From positions 62,001 through 126,000 of the forward strand of contig NZ_JHQL01000007.1 of NCBI RefSeq assembly GCF_000712975.1: DNA of 64,000 bases, read 5' to 3'. Below, piece by piece: positions 1 through 11,706 of this stretch. The notes under the pieces are model-generated. The model saw nothing but the letters and a program-made list of their open reading frames with translations. It was not told the DNA's origin and made no database searches. This stretch comes from Vreelandella neptunia (GTDB lineage: Bacteria > Pseudomonadota > Gammaproteobacteria > Pseudomonadales > Halomonadaceae). Each line of letters begins with the position of its first letter. Within the stretch, counting starts at the first letter, position 1. The position numbers and the translations under genes are program-made.

Positions 1-1223
1 AAGAGCGAAAAGGCTAGCCACAAACCATGGTTGCCAAGCCCTTGAAAAAGCCACCAAGCAGGTAAGTAAACTGCTAAACCGGTAAAAATGCTGTTGCGCA
101 TTTCGCGCACGGCGGTAGTGCCAATAAAGACGCCGTCGAGTAAATAGCTCCATACGGCAATCAATGGCATCACTATCATCCACGGCAGGTAGCTCGCGGC
201 GGTAGCACGAACTTCTGCTAGCCCTGTCAGCAGGGCGACTAAGTAATTTCCGCCTAATGCGAAGGCAAGGGTGGCTGCCGTGGCTGTCCATAACGAGAAA
301 CGCGCAGCCGCTCGAACGGTTGCGGCAAATTCACCCCAGTCTCGGCGCCCATAGGCGCGCCCCACCAGCGATTCCGCCGCGTGGGCGAAGCCATCGAGTG
401 CATAGCTAGTCAGCATAATAAATTGCAACAGCACGGCATTAGCGGCTAATACAGTGTCGCCCTGGCGCGCTCCTTGAGCGGTAAAAAAGGCCATGGCAAA
501 CAGCAGCCCTAAGGTGCGCACAAACAAATTGGCGTTAACACTAAATAGCGCTGAATAGGCTGATAGCACCAAAAGACGCTGCCGTTGAAAGCAGCCTTCC
601 AGATGGCCAAGCTGGCGTAGGACTAAATAGCCACCAAAGGTGAGCGCGCTATAGTCGGCAATTACGCTGGCCAGGGCAACGCCGCCGCTGGTCATTCCTA
701 GCCCCACCACAAACCAAAGATCGAGCACGATATTGACGCTGTTGGTCAGCACTAAAATCATTAGCGTGACGCGGGCATTCTGTTGGCCCAAAAACCAACC
801 GAGGATGGCGTAGTTCGCAAGCACTGCCGGGGCTGACCAAAGCCGTATTTCAGCATACTCACGTGCCAGTGGCGTCGCCGCTTCGCTGCCATCTAACAGC
901 CATAGGCCGAGCGAAATCAGCGGCGAGCCAAAGATAATCAGCAGTGCGCCAATAACGAACGCCATAATGAGTGACTGACCTAGCAAGTTGCGCACATCGC
1001 TATGCGCTTCGCGCCCAATTGCCTGGGCCACTAGGCCGGTGGTGCCCATGCGTAGAAAACCAAATCCCCAGTAGAGGAAGCTAAATAGCGTTGCACCGAG
1101 GGTCACGGCAGCCAAATAGCGAGAGTCGGGCAGATGCCCGACGACCGCCGTATCAACCAGGCCCAATAAGGGAACGGTTATATTCGAAAGAATAATGGGC
1201 CAAGCAAGGGTCCAAATACGCAC
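1..1223 (-). CDS. MATE family efflux transporter (DinF-like), 3' end outside window
   Basis: A long minus-strand frame runs off the left edge, giving about 407 codons of a family that is usually about 440-450 residues, so only the C-terminal tail is missing. The N-terminus (RIWTLAWPIILSNITVPLLG, then LVDTAVVGHL) is typical of the DinF branch of MATE cation-coupled multidrug transporters, and hydrophobic helices follow throughout. A stop codon lies two codons before the GTG at 1223, and no good in-frame ATG occurs for about 60 codons, so GTG is the only sensible start. It begins 11 bp after the ferredoxin stop, so the two are probably co-transcribed. Substrate unknown. Confidence 0.88.
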   Translation of the reverse strand, partial: MRIWTLAWPIILSNITVPLLGLVDTAVVGHLPDSRYLAAVTLGATLFSFLYWGFGFLRMGTTGLVAQAIGREAHSDVRNLLGQSLIMAFVIGALLIIFGSPLISLGLWLLDGSEAATPLAREYAEIRLWSAPAVLANYAILGWFLGQQNARVTLMILVLTNSVNIVLDLWFVVGLGMTSGGVALASVIADYSALTFGGYLVLRQLGHLEGCFQRQRLLVLSAYSALFSVNANLFVRTLGLLFAMAFFTAQGARQGDTVLAANAVLLQFIMLTSYALDGFAHAAESLVGRAYGRRDWGEFAATVRAAARFSLWTATAATLAFALGGNYLVALLTGLAEVRATAASYLPWMIVMPLIAVWSYLLDGVFIGTTAVREMRNSIFTGLAVYLPAWWLFQGLGNHGLWLAFSL

Positions 1224-1234
1224 GTCTTAGGGCT

Positions 1235-1492
<258 letters not shown>

Positions 1493-1555
1493 TCACGAAT
1501 GGCTTAACGCCCAGGTAGTGATATACCTGAGCGTTTTACTCAACATTATCGATAG

Positions 1556-3960
<2,405 letters not shown>

Positions 3961-4142
3961 GCCGGGTTCCTCGTGGTGCGGTGGTTTTAGTAACAGTTAT
4001 TGTCAGAGGCGTAGCAAAAAAGTGCTGCTCATCTGAGCTTAATAATACGCTTGGGCGTGATCATAGCACCGGGCATACAACGGCGTCATGCCGCGTGCGC
4101 GGTAGACTGGTAGAATCACGTTTTTTTTAAGCAGGGGATGGC

Positions 4143-4808
4143 ATGCAGCATACATCACGACCCGTGGTTTCCAATCAGCCAGGCCCGCATCAAGATGTGG
4201 CACGCCGGGTGGCACGTGCCTTGGAAAACCCGCTGCGGAAGCCAATCGCTGCGCATACGCAACAAGCGTTTCAATACGCCCAAACGTGGTTAATAAATCA
4301 GCAAGCGCCGTTGATTTTAGACGCTGGTTGCGGCGTGGGTCTTTCGACCCGCCGCTTAGCAGAGAGGTTTCCAGCGCATGCGGTGATCGGCATCGACCGC
4401 AGCGAGGATCGGCTACGTCGAGATCATGGTGAGCTGCCTACTAACGCGCTGTTGGTGCGGGCTGACCTTGTCGATTTCTGGCGTCTAGCTGAACAAGCAA
4501 ACTGGGCGCCCGAGCGCCACTATCTGCTTTACCCCAACCCTTACCCAAAAGCAGCGCATTTAAAAATGCGCTGGCATGGACATCCTGTTTTCCCCACACT
4601 GCTAGCCCTTGGTGGGCATTTAGAAGTGCGAACCAACTGGCAGTTATATGTGGAAGAGTTTGCTCTGGCGACCGCTCTGGTAACGGGTAAGCAGGCATTG
4701 ATTGCCTCGTTGGCTCCTAACGGCAGCTATTTAACGCCATTTGAAGCAAAGTATGATCAAAGCGGGCAAGCGCTTTGGCAGTTGCAGATTGAATTGGAGC
4801 GGACATGA
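4143..4808 (+). CDS. TrmB-like SAM-dependent methyltransferase
   Basis: Class I methyltransferase fold of 221 residues. The SAM-binding glycine loop is LILDAGCGVGLSTRRLAERF (about residues 57-76), followed by an acidic strand end GIDRS. A LYPNPYPKAAHLKMRWHGHP segment corresponds to the PDPWPKxRHxKRR region of tRNA (guanine-N7)-methyltransferase TrmB, but the second Asp is Asn and the Trp is Tyr. That suggests a divergent paralogue whose RNA substrate may differ. An AGGGGAT ribosome-binding site precedes the ATG. The 3' end overlaps the SMR gene by 4 bp (ATGA). Methyltransferase is secure; the m7G46 tRNA activity is not. Confidence 0.75.
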   Translation: MQHTSRPVVSNQPGPHQDVARRVARALENPLRKPIAAHTQQAFQYAQTWLINQQAPLILDAGCGVGLSTRRLAERFPAHAVIGIDRSEDRLRRDHGELPTNALLVRADLVDFWRLAEQANWAPERHYLLYPNPYPKAAHLKMRWHGHPVFPTLLALGGHLEVRTNWQLYVEEFALATALVTGKQALIASLAPNGSYLTPFEAKYDQSGQALWQLQIELERT

Positions 4809-5134
4809 CGTTTGTATATCTAGTGCTGGCTATTGTTGCCGAAGTTATCGCTACTAGTGCTCTCAAGTCTTCAATGGGGTTCACGCGACCGCTTCCAAGC
4901 GTCATGGTTGTTGTTGGTTACGGCGTAGCGTTTTATTTGTTGAGCCTCGTGTTACGGACCTTGCCTGTGGGTATTGCCTACGCCATTTGGGCAGGTTTGG
5001 GCATCGTATTGGTCACGCTGGTTGGTATTGTGGTTTTCGGCGAAAAACCTGATTTACCCGCCGTTATTGGCATTAGTTTGATCGTGGCTGGAGTAGTCGT
5101 ACTTCAAGTCTTTTCAAAAATGAACGTGCATTGA
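4805..5134 (+). CDS. Small multidrug resistance (SMR/EmrE) transporter
   Basis: 109 residues with four predicted membrane helices, the standard size of this family of dual-topology proton antiporters for quaternary ammonium and other cationic compounds. The membrane-embedded glutamate essential for drug/proton exchange is E13 in IVAEVIATSALKSS. The conserved AYAIWAGLGIVLV segment in helix 3 and the GEKP loop are both present. Start and upstream stop overlap (ATGA), so translation is coupled to the methyltransferase. The specific substrate (quaternary ammonium, guanidinium or an osmolyte) cannot be read from the sequence. Confidence 0.92.
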   Translation: MTFVYLVLAIVAEVIATSALKSSMGFTRPLPSVMVVVGYGVAFYLLSLVLRTLPVGIAYAIWAGLGIVLVTLVGIVVFGEKPDLPAVIGISLIVAGVVVLQVFSKMNVH

Positions 5135-5145
5135 GGAAGGTAAGC

Positions 5146-6669
5146 GTGACGTGCTCAGATATTAAGTGCTCGGATATGAAGTTTTCAGCGGTTAATCATT
5201 TGGTTAAATCATCCATATGCCGCTGGCGTCGGGCGTTAGTCATTGGTGTAGCCAGCACTGTATTGTGTGCAAGCCCAGCACTGTATGCCGACTTCAGCCG
5301 CCTTGGTCAGCTAGAAAGCAAAGGTTTCTCTATTAGCGCTGAAGCGCGCTTACTCGATGCGGATACCGGCAGTAATGCATTATTGGGTAGCCTAAACCCT
5401 GATCGTCAGCTGTCGCCAGCTTCGGTCACTAAAGCCTATCTGTCTGCTGCGGCACTCAATCGTTTTGGGCCCCAGCATCGCTTTACCAGCCAACTCGTCA
5501 GCACAGGCAACGTGGATAATGGCGTGTTGCGCGGCGACTTGGTATTCGAAGGTGGGGGGGATCCAGGACTGACTACTGAAGACCTTTGGCGGTTAGTTCA
5601 GCGCCTGCAGCTGGCCGGTGTGCGCGAAGTGGATGGCGCGTTGATTGTTAGTCAGTGGCGCTTTGGTCCTGTGGAGTGTATTACCACAGACCGTTGTAAT
5701 GCACGTACCCGTGTCACCAACGCTTACAGTGCGCCGCTCACCTCGGCAGGTGTCAACTTTGGTAGCTGGTGCGCCAATATAGCCCCTGCGGCAGCAGCGG
5801 GAGAGCCTGCACGCGTGGGATTATGCGATAGTCAGGCGCCGCTAGTTGCGATTGATAACCAAGTTATCACGCGCCCGGCAAATAGCGGCACTGACATCAG
5901 TGCAGAGCGCATTACCGACGAGCGTGGTGATGTCCTGCGCCTCACTGGGCAGATTTCAACCAATGCTTCCGCCCGTGATGTTTACCGTGGCGCCGGCGAT
6001 GCAGCAGAGAAAACGGCACAAGTATTGTTGAGCATGCTAAATCAGGCAGGTGTCAGCGTGCGTGACCCATGGCGGGTTAGTTCAACACAACCACCTAGCA
6101 GTGCGCAGCGTTTAGCGGCAGTGGATAGTAAACCGCTCCAGGAGCTGCTGCTGCGTACCATGAACTACTCTAATAATTATATGGCTGATGTGCTGGCGCT
6201 GAATCTGGTGGAAACACCCCAGGCGCAACTGCGCCAGGCAGGACAGGCGATAGAAGCCTATGCGCAGAGCTTGTCCGGCCACGGGCCGCTGACGTTACAT
6301 AGCGGTAGTGGGTTGACGACGGATAACCGTACCTCCGCTCATGGTGTCAATGTGATGTTGGAGGACATGTTTCACCAAAGTGCCTTGTTCCCTAGCTTTG
6401 TTGCTTCCTTTCAATCGCCCGCCAATGGGGTTATGCGCTTTATTCGCCGTGGATCACCGACCTTCCAGAATAACGTCATGTTGAAAACAGGTACGCTCAA
6501 TCAGCCGTTTGCTGTTCGTGCTGTCGCTGGCTATTTCCGTACTTCTCAGGGGCGTTGGGGCGTGTTTAGTGTGCTAGTTAACGGTAGCGGCAGTACCCCT
6601 TATCTTAGTTGGCCCGAGGTGTTAGATCCGCTGTCGCTGGATTTAGATGCGATGATATTGGCTAATTAA
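5146..6669 (+). CDS. dacB: D-alanyl-D-alanine carboxypeptidase/endopeptidase, PBP4 type (S13)
   Basis: Periplasmic peptidoglycan hydrolase that trims pentapeptides and cleaves cross-links. The penicillin-binding motifs are all present: SVTK (S93 and K96), SNN in MNYSNNYMAD, and KTG in LKTGTLNQ. About 507 residues, as expected for the family. The GTG at 5146 is preferred because GAGGAAGG lies 6-7 nt upstream; a TTG at 5131 and an ATG at 5176 are alternatives. The signal peptide is WRRALVIGVASTVLCASPALYA. The segment before it contains a 15-bp tandem duplication (CSDIK/CSDMK), so the N-terminus is unusually long or the true start is the ATG at 5176. Confidence 0.9.
   Translation: MTCSDIKCSDMKFSAVNHLVKSSICRWRRALVIGVASTVLCASPALYADFSRLGQLESKGFSISAEARLLDADTGSNALLGSLNPDRQLSPASVTKAYLSAAALNRFGPQHRFTSQLVSTGNVDNGVLRGDLVFEGGGDPGLTTEDLWRLVQRLQLAGVREVDGALIVSQWRFGPVECITTDRCNARTRVTNAYSAPLTSAGVNFGSWCANIAPAAAAGEPARVGLCDSQAPLVAIDNQVITRPANSGTDISAERITDERGDVLRLTGQISTNASARDVYRGAGDAAEKTAQVLLSMLNQAGVSVRDPWRVSSTQPPSSAQRLAAVDSKPLQELLLRTMNYSNNYMADVLALNLVETPQAQLRQAGQAIEAYAQSLSGHGPLTLHSGSGLTTDNRTSAHGVNVMLEDMFHQSALFPSFVASFQSPANGVMRFIRRGSPTFQNNVMLKTGTLNQPFAVRAVAGYFRTSQGRWGVFSVLVNGSGSTPYLSWPEVLDPLSLDLDAMILAN
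5152..5181 (+). repeat. 15-bp tandem duplication at the 5' end of dacB
   Basis: Two adjacent copies, tgctcagatattaag and tgctcggatatgaag, encode CSDIK and CSDMK just before the signal peptide. The second copy creates the ATG that is an alternative start for dacB. Confidence 0.8.
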
Positions 6670-6697
6670 TCTTAATTTTACCGCCGAGGCAACGGGC

Positions 6698-7069
6698 ATG
6701 AAGCCAGGACATACGGGATTAACCCATTTACTGCACTCAACGCGCTATTCATGGAAAGGGCTAAAAGCCGCTTTCAGAAATGAAGCTGCGTTTCGACAAG
6801 AAGTGGTTATTGCAGCGGTATTGCTGCCGCTGGCTTGGTGGATTGGAGAAGGGCCTATTAGCTGGCTGCTGCTGGTTGGCAGCCTGTTTCTTGTGCTAAT
6901 TGTGGAGCTGCTTAATAGTGCCATCGAGAATGTTGTTGACCGCATTGGCACCGAGCATCACGTACTTTCAGGGCGTGCTAAAGATATTGGCTCGGCGGCG
7001 GTTATGCTGTCGTTGATCATGGCAGGCTTAACCTGGGGGCTGTTAGGCTGGCAAAAACTGATGGGCTAA
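6698..7069 (+). CDS. dgkA: Diacylglycerol kinase
   Basis: Integral inner-membrane kinase that recycles diacylglycerol (released by periplasmic glucan and LPS modification) to phosphatidic acid. 123 residues with three membrane helices, the normal DgkA size. The signature VELLNSAIENVVDRIG is intact at about residues 69-84, with the catalytic glutamate in ELLNSAIE, and an amphipathic N-terminal helix (SWKGLKAAFRNEAAFRQE) precedes helix 1. It follows dacB by 28 bp and may share its transcript. No sign of truncation. Confidence 0.95.
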   Translation: MKPGHTGLTHLLHSTRYSWKGLKAAFRNEAAFRQEVVIAAVLLPLAWWIGEGPISWLLLVGSLFLVLIVELLNSAIENVVDRIGTEHHVLSGRAKDIGSAAVMLSLIMAGLTWGLLGWQKLMG

Positions 7070-7142
7070 TTTGCTGCCACGCAACTCATACAGTGGTTAG
7101 CTCCATTAACAAACATAATAGATGCTTGGCGGAGAGGTGGTT

Positions 7143-10142
7143 ATGCAGTTAAACGACGCGTTTTTACCCCAGGATGAGTTGCCAATAGCGCTTAGGCCTT
7201 CTGCACAGCGTGCATGGCAGCGGTTAAGTGAAGCGCTTAGCCAAGCTGATAATATTGCCTCAATGACCAAGCAACCGTTGCCTTCTAGCAGTTGGGAGGC
7301 ACTTTCCAACACGCGCCGTGAAGCGTTAGCGAAAGTCGTTTCTATCTCAAGCTTTGCCCTAGATACCTTAGCGCGCTTTCCCCACTGGCTAATTGATTTG
7401 GATGTGGCTGGTGAGCTGGATGCGACGGCAAGTAAAGAAATGCAAGCAAGCTGGTTGGATGATGCGCTGGAGAATGCCGATGAAGAAGAGGCTATGCATC
7501 GTGCTATCCGCCGTTTTCGTCGTGCCCGCATGCTTGGCATTGTATGGCGTGACCTGAATCGCCCTGACGGTTACACCATGTGGGACACCGCTCAGGCGGT
7601 CTCGTGGCTGGCGGAAATTTGTATTGAAGCTGCGCTAAGCTGGCTTGAGCGTTTTTATGCCCCTCGCTGGGGGGGGCCTACGACGCGCGCGGACGGCTCG
7701 GATCAGCGGCTTGTCGTACTAGGCATGGGTAAGCTCGGCGCGGGAGAGCTCAATCTCTCATCTGATATCGACCTGATCTTCGCCTTTCCTGAAAAAGGCG
7801 AGACCGAAGGGGGGCGTAAGCCTCTTGAACACCAGGAGTATTTCACCAAGCTTGGCCAGAAGCTGATTGCTGCTTTAGATGCCATGACGGCCGACGGTTT
7901 TGTCTTTCGAGTCGATATGCGCCTACGCCCACTGGGAGACGGTGGCCCACTGGTGGGCAGTTTTTCGATGCTTTCCAGTTACTATCAAGACCAGGGCCGT
8001 GAGTGGGAGCGCTATGCCATGCTCAAGGCTCGCCCCGTCGCAGGAGATATTGACGGGGGGCATGAGCTGCTCGCTAGTCTCAGACCGTTTGTTTACCGCC
8101 GCTACCTGGATTTTGGTGCAATTGAGTCGCTACGTGAACTCAAGGCGATGATCAATCGCGAGGTAAAGCGCAAGGGTATGCAAAGTAATATCAAGCTAGG
8201 CCCTGGTGGAATCCGAGAAGTTGAGTTTGTGGTACAGGCGTTTCAGTTGATTCGCGGTGGGCGCGATACCGAGCTTCAAGTGACGTCGCTTAAGACTGCC
8301 CTGAACCGGCTGCCCGAGCTGGGGCTATTACCCCAAACGGTCGTTGACGATCTGCTGCCGGATTATGAGTATCTTCGTGATGTGGAGCACGCTATTCAGG
8401 CGCTAGAAGACCGCCAAACCCAAACGCTCCCCGTTGATGATGAAGACCGTGAACGGGTCGCTTTTGCCTTGGGGCATGAAGACTGGCCTGGGCTCATCGC
8501 GCAGTTGGATGAAGTGCGCGAACGCGTCCGTCAGCACTTTGATGCAGTGATCGCGGATCCAGAAGAGGATAGCGATTCAGAAAGCAGCGACGACAACCTT
8601 GGCCTGTCGCAGTGGCGGTTACTGTGGCGCGGCGAGCTAGAGCAAGAAGAAGCGTTAGCATTGTTGACTGATGCCGGTTTTCTTGAACCTGCGAAAGCGC
8701 TTAAACGACTGCATGGTCTTTACCACTCCCGCCAGGTACAAAGTATGCAGCGTATTGGCTTTGAACGGCTGGATGCGCTTATGCCACTACTGCTGGTTGC
8801 GGTTGCGGAAAGTGACTTACCGGATAACGCGCTTAGCGGCGTTCAACCGTTGATCGAATCAGTGTTAAGGCGTACCGCCTACCTTGCACTGCTGCGTGAA
8901 AATCCCCAAGCGCTTGAACACCTAATGAAACTGTGCTCGTCCAGTCACTGGATTGCTGAACAGCTGGCGCGCTACCCCATCCTGCTTGATGAGCTACTAA
9001 CGCCGGACACGCTCTACACCCCCGCTGACAAGTCACGTTTGGCAGACGAGCTACGCCAAACGTTGAGCCGCTTGCCAGAAGAAGATGATGAGGCGCAGCT
9101 GGAAGCACTTCGCGTGTTTAAGCATGCGCAGATGCTTCACGTTGCTGCCTCGGATATCGCCGGAACACGCCATTTGATGAAGGTGAGCGACTACTTAACG
9201 TATATCGCTGAAGTTATTTTGGATGCCGTGCTAGCGATGGCATGGAAACATGTCACGCGTAAACATGGTGTGCCAGAAGGTCTCAATACACAGGAGCCAG
9301 CGTTTCTGATTGTAGGGTATGGCAAGCTGGGGGGCATTGAGCTTGGTTATGGCTCTGATCTGGACTTGGTTTTTCTTCATGATAGTGATGGGAAGGGAGT
9401 CACCGATGGCGCTAGGCCTATTGATACGCCAGTCTTTTTTACGCGATTAGGCCAGCGCATTATTCATCTATTAACGGCCATAACTCCGGCGGGTAGTCTC
9501 TACGAAGTGGATATGCGCCTGCGCCCTTCGGGCAACGCAGGTTTGTTGGTTACCTCATTAGATGCCTTTGCAGAGTATCAGCGCCAAAACGCCTGGACCT
9601 GGGAACATCAGGCGTTAGTACGCGCTCGCGTCGTAGCAGGAAATACTAAGCTTGCGGAAAAATTTGATGCAATCCGTGGTGAAATGTTGTGTCGTGAGCG
9701 TGACCCACACGCTCTGAGAGACGATGTTGTTAACATGCGCCATAAAATGCGTGATCACCTTGGTTCAAAAGGGCAGGGTTCAAAAGGACAGAGCTCAAAA
9801 GGACAGCCAGATAATGCAGAAGGGGAAGTGTTTAGCCTGAAGCATGATGCGGGAGGCATGGTCGATATCGAATTTCTCTGCCAGTACGCAGTGTTATCAC
9901 TCGCTCACGACACACCTGCATTAATAACGTATAGCGATAATATCCGCATTTTAGAAACTCTCGCGCAGAGTGGGCATCTCACCGAGTCAGAAGCGGAGCA
10001 GCTTCGGGAAGCGTATCTCGCTTATCGTAGCCATACCCATCGTGCGGCGTTAACTGGGGAAAAAACCATCGTTGATGCACAGGCATTCAAAGCCCATCGT
10101 GATGTGGTTATCGCACTTTGGCAGCGTTTTCTTGAACCTTGA
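7143..10142 (+). CDS. glnE: Bifunctional glutamine synthetase adenylyltransferase/deadenylase
   Basis: Controls nitrogen assimilation by adding or removing AMP on glutamine synthetase, responding to PII and glutamine. 999 residues, slightly longer than usual (about 950-980). The two nucleotidyltransferase domains are clear: GMGKLGAGELNLSSDIDLIF near residue 195 (deadenylase half) and GYGKLGGIELGYGSDLDLVF near 725 (adenylylase half), each with its metal-binding SDxD motif. The start at 7143 is chosen because GGAGAGG lies just upstream; the ATG at 7122 has no such site. A low-complexity insertion of three GSKGQ-type units lies between RHKMRDHLG and VFSLKHDAGG, in the C-terminal half. Confidence 0.96.
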   Translation: MQLNDAFLPQDELPIALRPSAQRAWQRLSEALSQADNIASMTKQPLPSSSWEALSNTRREALAKVVSISSFALDTLARFPHWLIDLDVAGELDATASKEMQASWLDDALENADEEEAMHRAIRRFRRARMLGIVWRDLNRPDGYTMWDTAQAVSWLAEICIEAALSWLERFYAPRWGGPTTRADGSDQRLVVLGMGKLGAGELNLSSDIDLIFAFPEKGETEGGRKPLEHQEYFTKLGQKLIAALDAMTADGFVFRVDMRLRPLGDGGPLVGSFSMLSSYYQDQGREWERYAMLKARPVAGDIDGGHELLASLRPFVYRRYLDFGAIESLRELKAMINREVKRKGMQSNIKLGPGGIREVEFVVQAFQLIRGGRDTELQVTSLKTALNRLPELGLLPQTVVDDLLPDYEYLRDVEHAIQALEDRQTQTLPVDDEDRERVAFALGHEDWPGLIAQLDEVRERVRQHFDAVIADPEEDSDSESSDDNLGLSQWRLLWRGELEQEEALALLTDAGFLEPAKALKRLHGLYHSRQVQSMQRIGFERLDALMPLLLVAVAESDLPDNALSGVQPLIESVLRRTAYLALLRENPQALEHLMKLCSSSHWIAEQLARYPILLDELLTPDTLYTPADKSRLADELRQTLSRLPEEDDEAQLEALRVFKHAQMLHVAASDIAGTRHLMKVSDYLTYIAEVILDAVLAMAWKHVTRKHGVPEGLNTQEPAFLIVGYGKLGGIELGYGSDLDLVFLHDSDGKGVTDGARPIDTPVFFTRLGQRIIHLLTAITPAGSLYEVDMRLRPSGNAGLLVTSLDAFAEYQRQNAWTWEHQALVRARVVAGNTKLAEKFDAIRGEMLCRERDPHALRDDVVNMRHKMRDHLGSKGQGSKGQSSKGQPDNAEGEVFSLKHDAGGMVDIEFLCQYAVLSLAHDTPALITYSDNIRILETLAQSGHLTESEAEQLREAYLAYRSHTHRAALTGEKTIVDAQAFKAHRDVVIALWQRFLEP
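9762..9806 (+). repeat. 15-bp tandem repeat, three copies, inside glnE
   Basis: Three consecutive 15-bp units (ggttcaaaagggcag, then two near-identical copies) add GSKGQ-GSKGQ-SSKGQ in frame. The insertion falls at about residues 874-888, in a loop after the second nucleotidyltransferase domain, where the E. coli protein has only a short linker. Confidence 0.9.
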
Positions 10143-10237
10143 TTGGCGAGGTGAGTGTTTTTCAGTAGCATCGATAGGGAAGATAGCCTGATAACAATAA
10201 GGATGTACTCCCTATGCCAGCTACAGTTCGTCTTTAC

Positions 10238-10258
10238 GCCCTCCGATCGGCGGAGGGC
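10238..10258 (+). promoter_or_regulatory. Perfect hairpin enclosing the ribosome-binding site of the AEC permease
   Basis: GCCCTCCG (10238-10245), a five-base loop ATCGG, and CGGAGGGC (10251-10258) form a perfect 8-bp stem. The GGAGG Shine-Dalgarno of the following gene (10252-10256) is wholly inside the 3' arm, and the ATG is two bases beyond it. There is no T-tract, so it is not a terminator. It would block ribosome access unless opened. Confidence 0.7.
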
Positions 10259-10260
10259 GC

Positions 10261-11154
10261 ATGATCGGTCATATTCTTGCCACTTTGTTACCGGTGTTCT
10301 TAATTGCTGGCTGTGGTGCGGTCTATGGGCGTTACCGTAACCCTGATATTCGTAGTCTCAATACGCTCAATATGGAGCTATTTGTTCCACTGCTGGTATT
10401 TGCTGTGCTGGCAGATCGCCAAGCCCCTTTAGCAGATTATGCGTGGCTTGCCATTGCGGCGGTGGCCGTAGTGCTTGGGTCTGGTTTGGTGCTTTGGCCG
10501 GTAGCTAAATGGCTGTCGCTGGATACAAAAGTGTTTTTGCCGCCAATGATGTTTAATAACTCTGGCAATATGGGGGTGCCACTATTGGTGCTTGCCTTTG
10601 GGCCAGAGGTGCTGCCAGCCGCAGTGGTCGTGTTTATTGTCGAGATGCTACTGCACTTCTCAGTGGGTCTTTATATGTTGGACCCACGCACGTCACTTTG
10701 GCGACTGTTACGCATGCCCATTGTTGCTGCAAGCCTAGCAGGGTTGGTAGTTAATGTGGGAAGCGTGCCGCTGCCGAGCTGGTTGTTGGAAGCAATGCAT
10801 ATGCTTGGTGGTATCTGTATTCCACTGATGCTGTTCGCGCTGGGCGTTCGGCTACTAGAAATTGACTTTAGTGACTGGCGGACTGGCCTGTTAGGCGCGG
10901 TGCTGTGTCCGCTTTCTGGCATAGTGATCGCACTTCCACTCATGTGGTTACTGCCGTTAAATCCGCTACAAACGGCCGTGCTACTGGTGTTTGCTGCACT
11001 GCCACCTGCAGTTCTGAATTACTTAGTGGCAGAGCAGTATAAACTCGCCCCACAAAAAGTGGCTTCATTGGTGCTGATCGGCAATTTAGGTAGCTTAATC
11101 GTTATGCCGCTGACATTAGCAGCGGCATTTGCCTGGATACAAGCGCCGCCTTAA
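10261..11154 (+). CDS. AEC (auxin efflux carrier) family permease
   Basis: 297 residues with about ten hydrophobic segments, matching bacterial AEC permeases of the bile/arsenite/riboflavin transporter superfamily, which move organic acids and related anions. The N-terminal GHILATLLPVFLIAGCGAVY, the NMELFVPLLVFAVL segment and the NNSGNMGVPLLVLAFG segment (family N-x-GN-x-G-x-P motif) are typical. The ATG at 10261 directly follows a GGAGGG site, which is itself locked in a hairpin (10238-10258). It is 118 bp downstream of glnE and may be transcribed from it. Substrate not predictable. Confidence 0.88.
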   Translation: MIGHILATLLPVFLIAGCGAVYGRYRNPDIRSLNTLNMELFVPLLVFAVLADRQAPLADYAWLAIAAVAVVLGSGLVLWPVAKWLSLDTKVFLPPMMFNNSGNMGVPLLVLAFGPEVLPAAVVVFIVEMLLHFSVGLYMLDPRTSLWRLLRMPIVAASLAGLVVNVGSVPLPSWLLEAMHMLGGICIPLMLFALGVRLLEIDFSDWRTGLLGAVLCPLSGIVIALPLMWLLPLNPLQTAVLLVFAALPPAVLNYLVAEQYKLAPQKVASLVLIGNLGSLIVMPLTLAAAFAWIQAPP

Positions 11155-11177
11155 CAGCGGCGATATTCAACGGTTGA

Positions 11178-11534
11178 TTAAGAACGGCGGTGTTCGTCTT
11201 TAACTTCGTAACTACCTTCTAGTGCATCGTACTGGCCCTTAGATGCATCACTGTGAGCGTAACCACCACCGATATCCTGAGCATGGTCAGCGCGCATTTG
11301 CTCCATGCGTTTTTTCATTTTATGGCGGACAAAAGGCATCATTGCCCATCCGATAAGCAGGAAAAAAAGTCCGAGCACGACACCAACGATCATCAGCGCT
11401 CCAAACGCTAGCCATGTTAGTAGCAGTTTAAAGCTACCCATTAGACCAGTTGGCTGGGTTTGGGCTGCCCGTGCACGCCACTGGTTAGCAGCTTGCCACG
11501 CGGCATTGCGTTGATCGCGATTCATTTGCGGCAT
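11178..11534 (-). CDS. Small membrane protein of unknown function
   Basis: 118 residues. After a polar N-terminus (MPQMNRDQRNAAWQAANQW) comes a hydrophobic hairpin-like region of about 40 residues (LLLTWLAFGALMIVGVVLGL onward), then a strongly basic stretch VRHKMKKRMEQMR and an acidic, Gly/Tyr-containing tail. The ATG at 11534 is chosen because GGAGG sits 5 nt upstream; an upstream in-frame ATG gives a 142-residue form without such a site. It converges with the AEC permease. I recognise no family; a cytoplasmic face rich in charge suggests a membrane-associated adaptor, but that is a guess. Confidence 0.75.
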   Translation of the reverse strand: MPQMNRDQRNAAWQAANQWRARAAQTQPTGLMGSFKLLLTWLAFGALMIVGVVLGLFFLLIGWAMMPFVRHKMKKRMEQMRADHAQDIGGGYAHSDASKGQYDALEGSYEVKDEHRRS

Positions 11535-11706
11535 GAAAGCCTCCATCGTTCGTATGCATTTGTTGGAACACAGACGGGGTGTCAAGTTCCTGGCCTGGGT
11601 TAACATTTCTTTATTTTGGGGGCGGCAACCCGTTATATGCCTATGTTAGGTTAATGGCCTAACTTGGTACGTTTGATGTTAAGTAACTGGTATACATTCG
11701 GTATTT

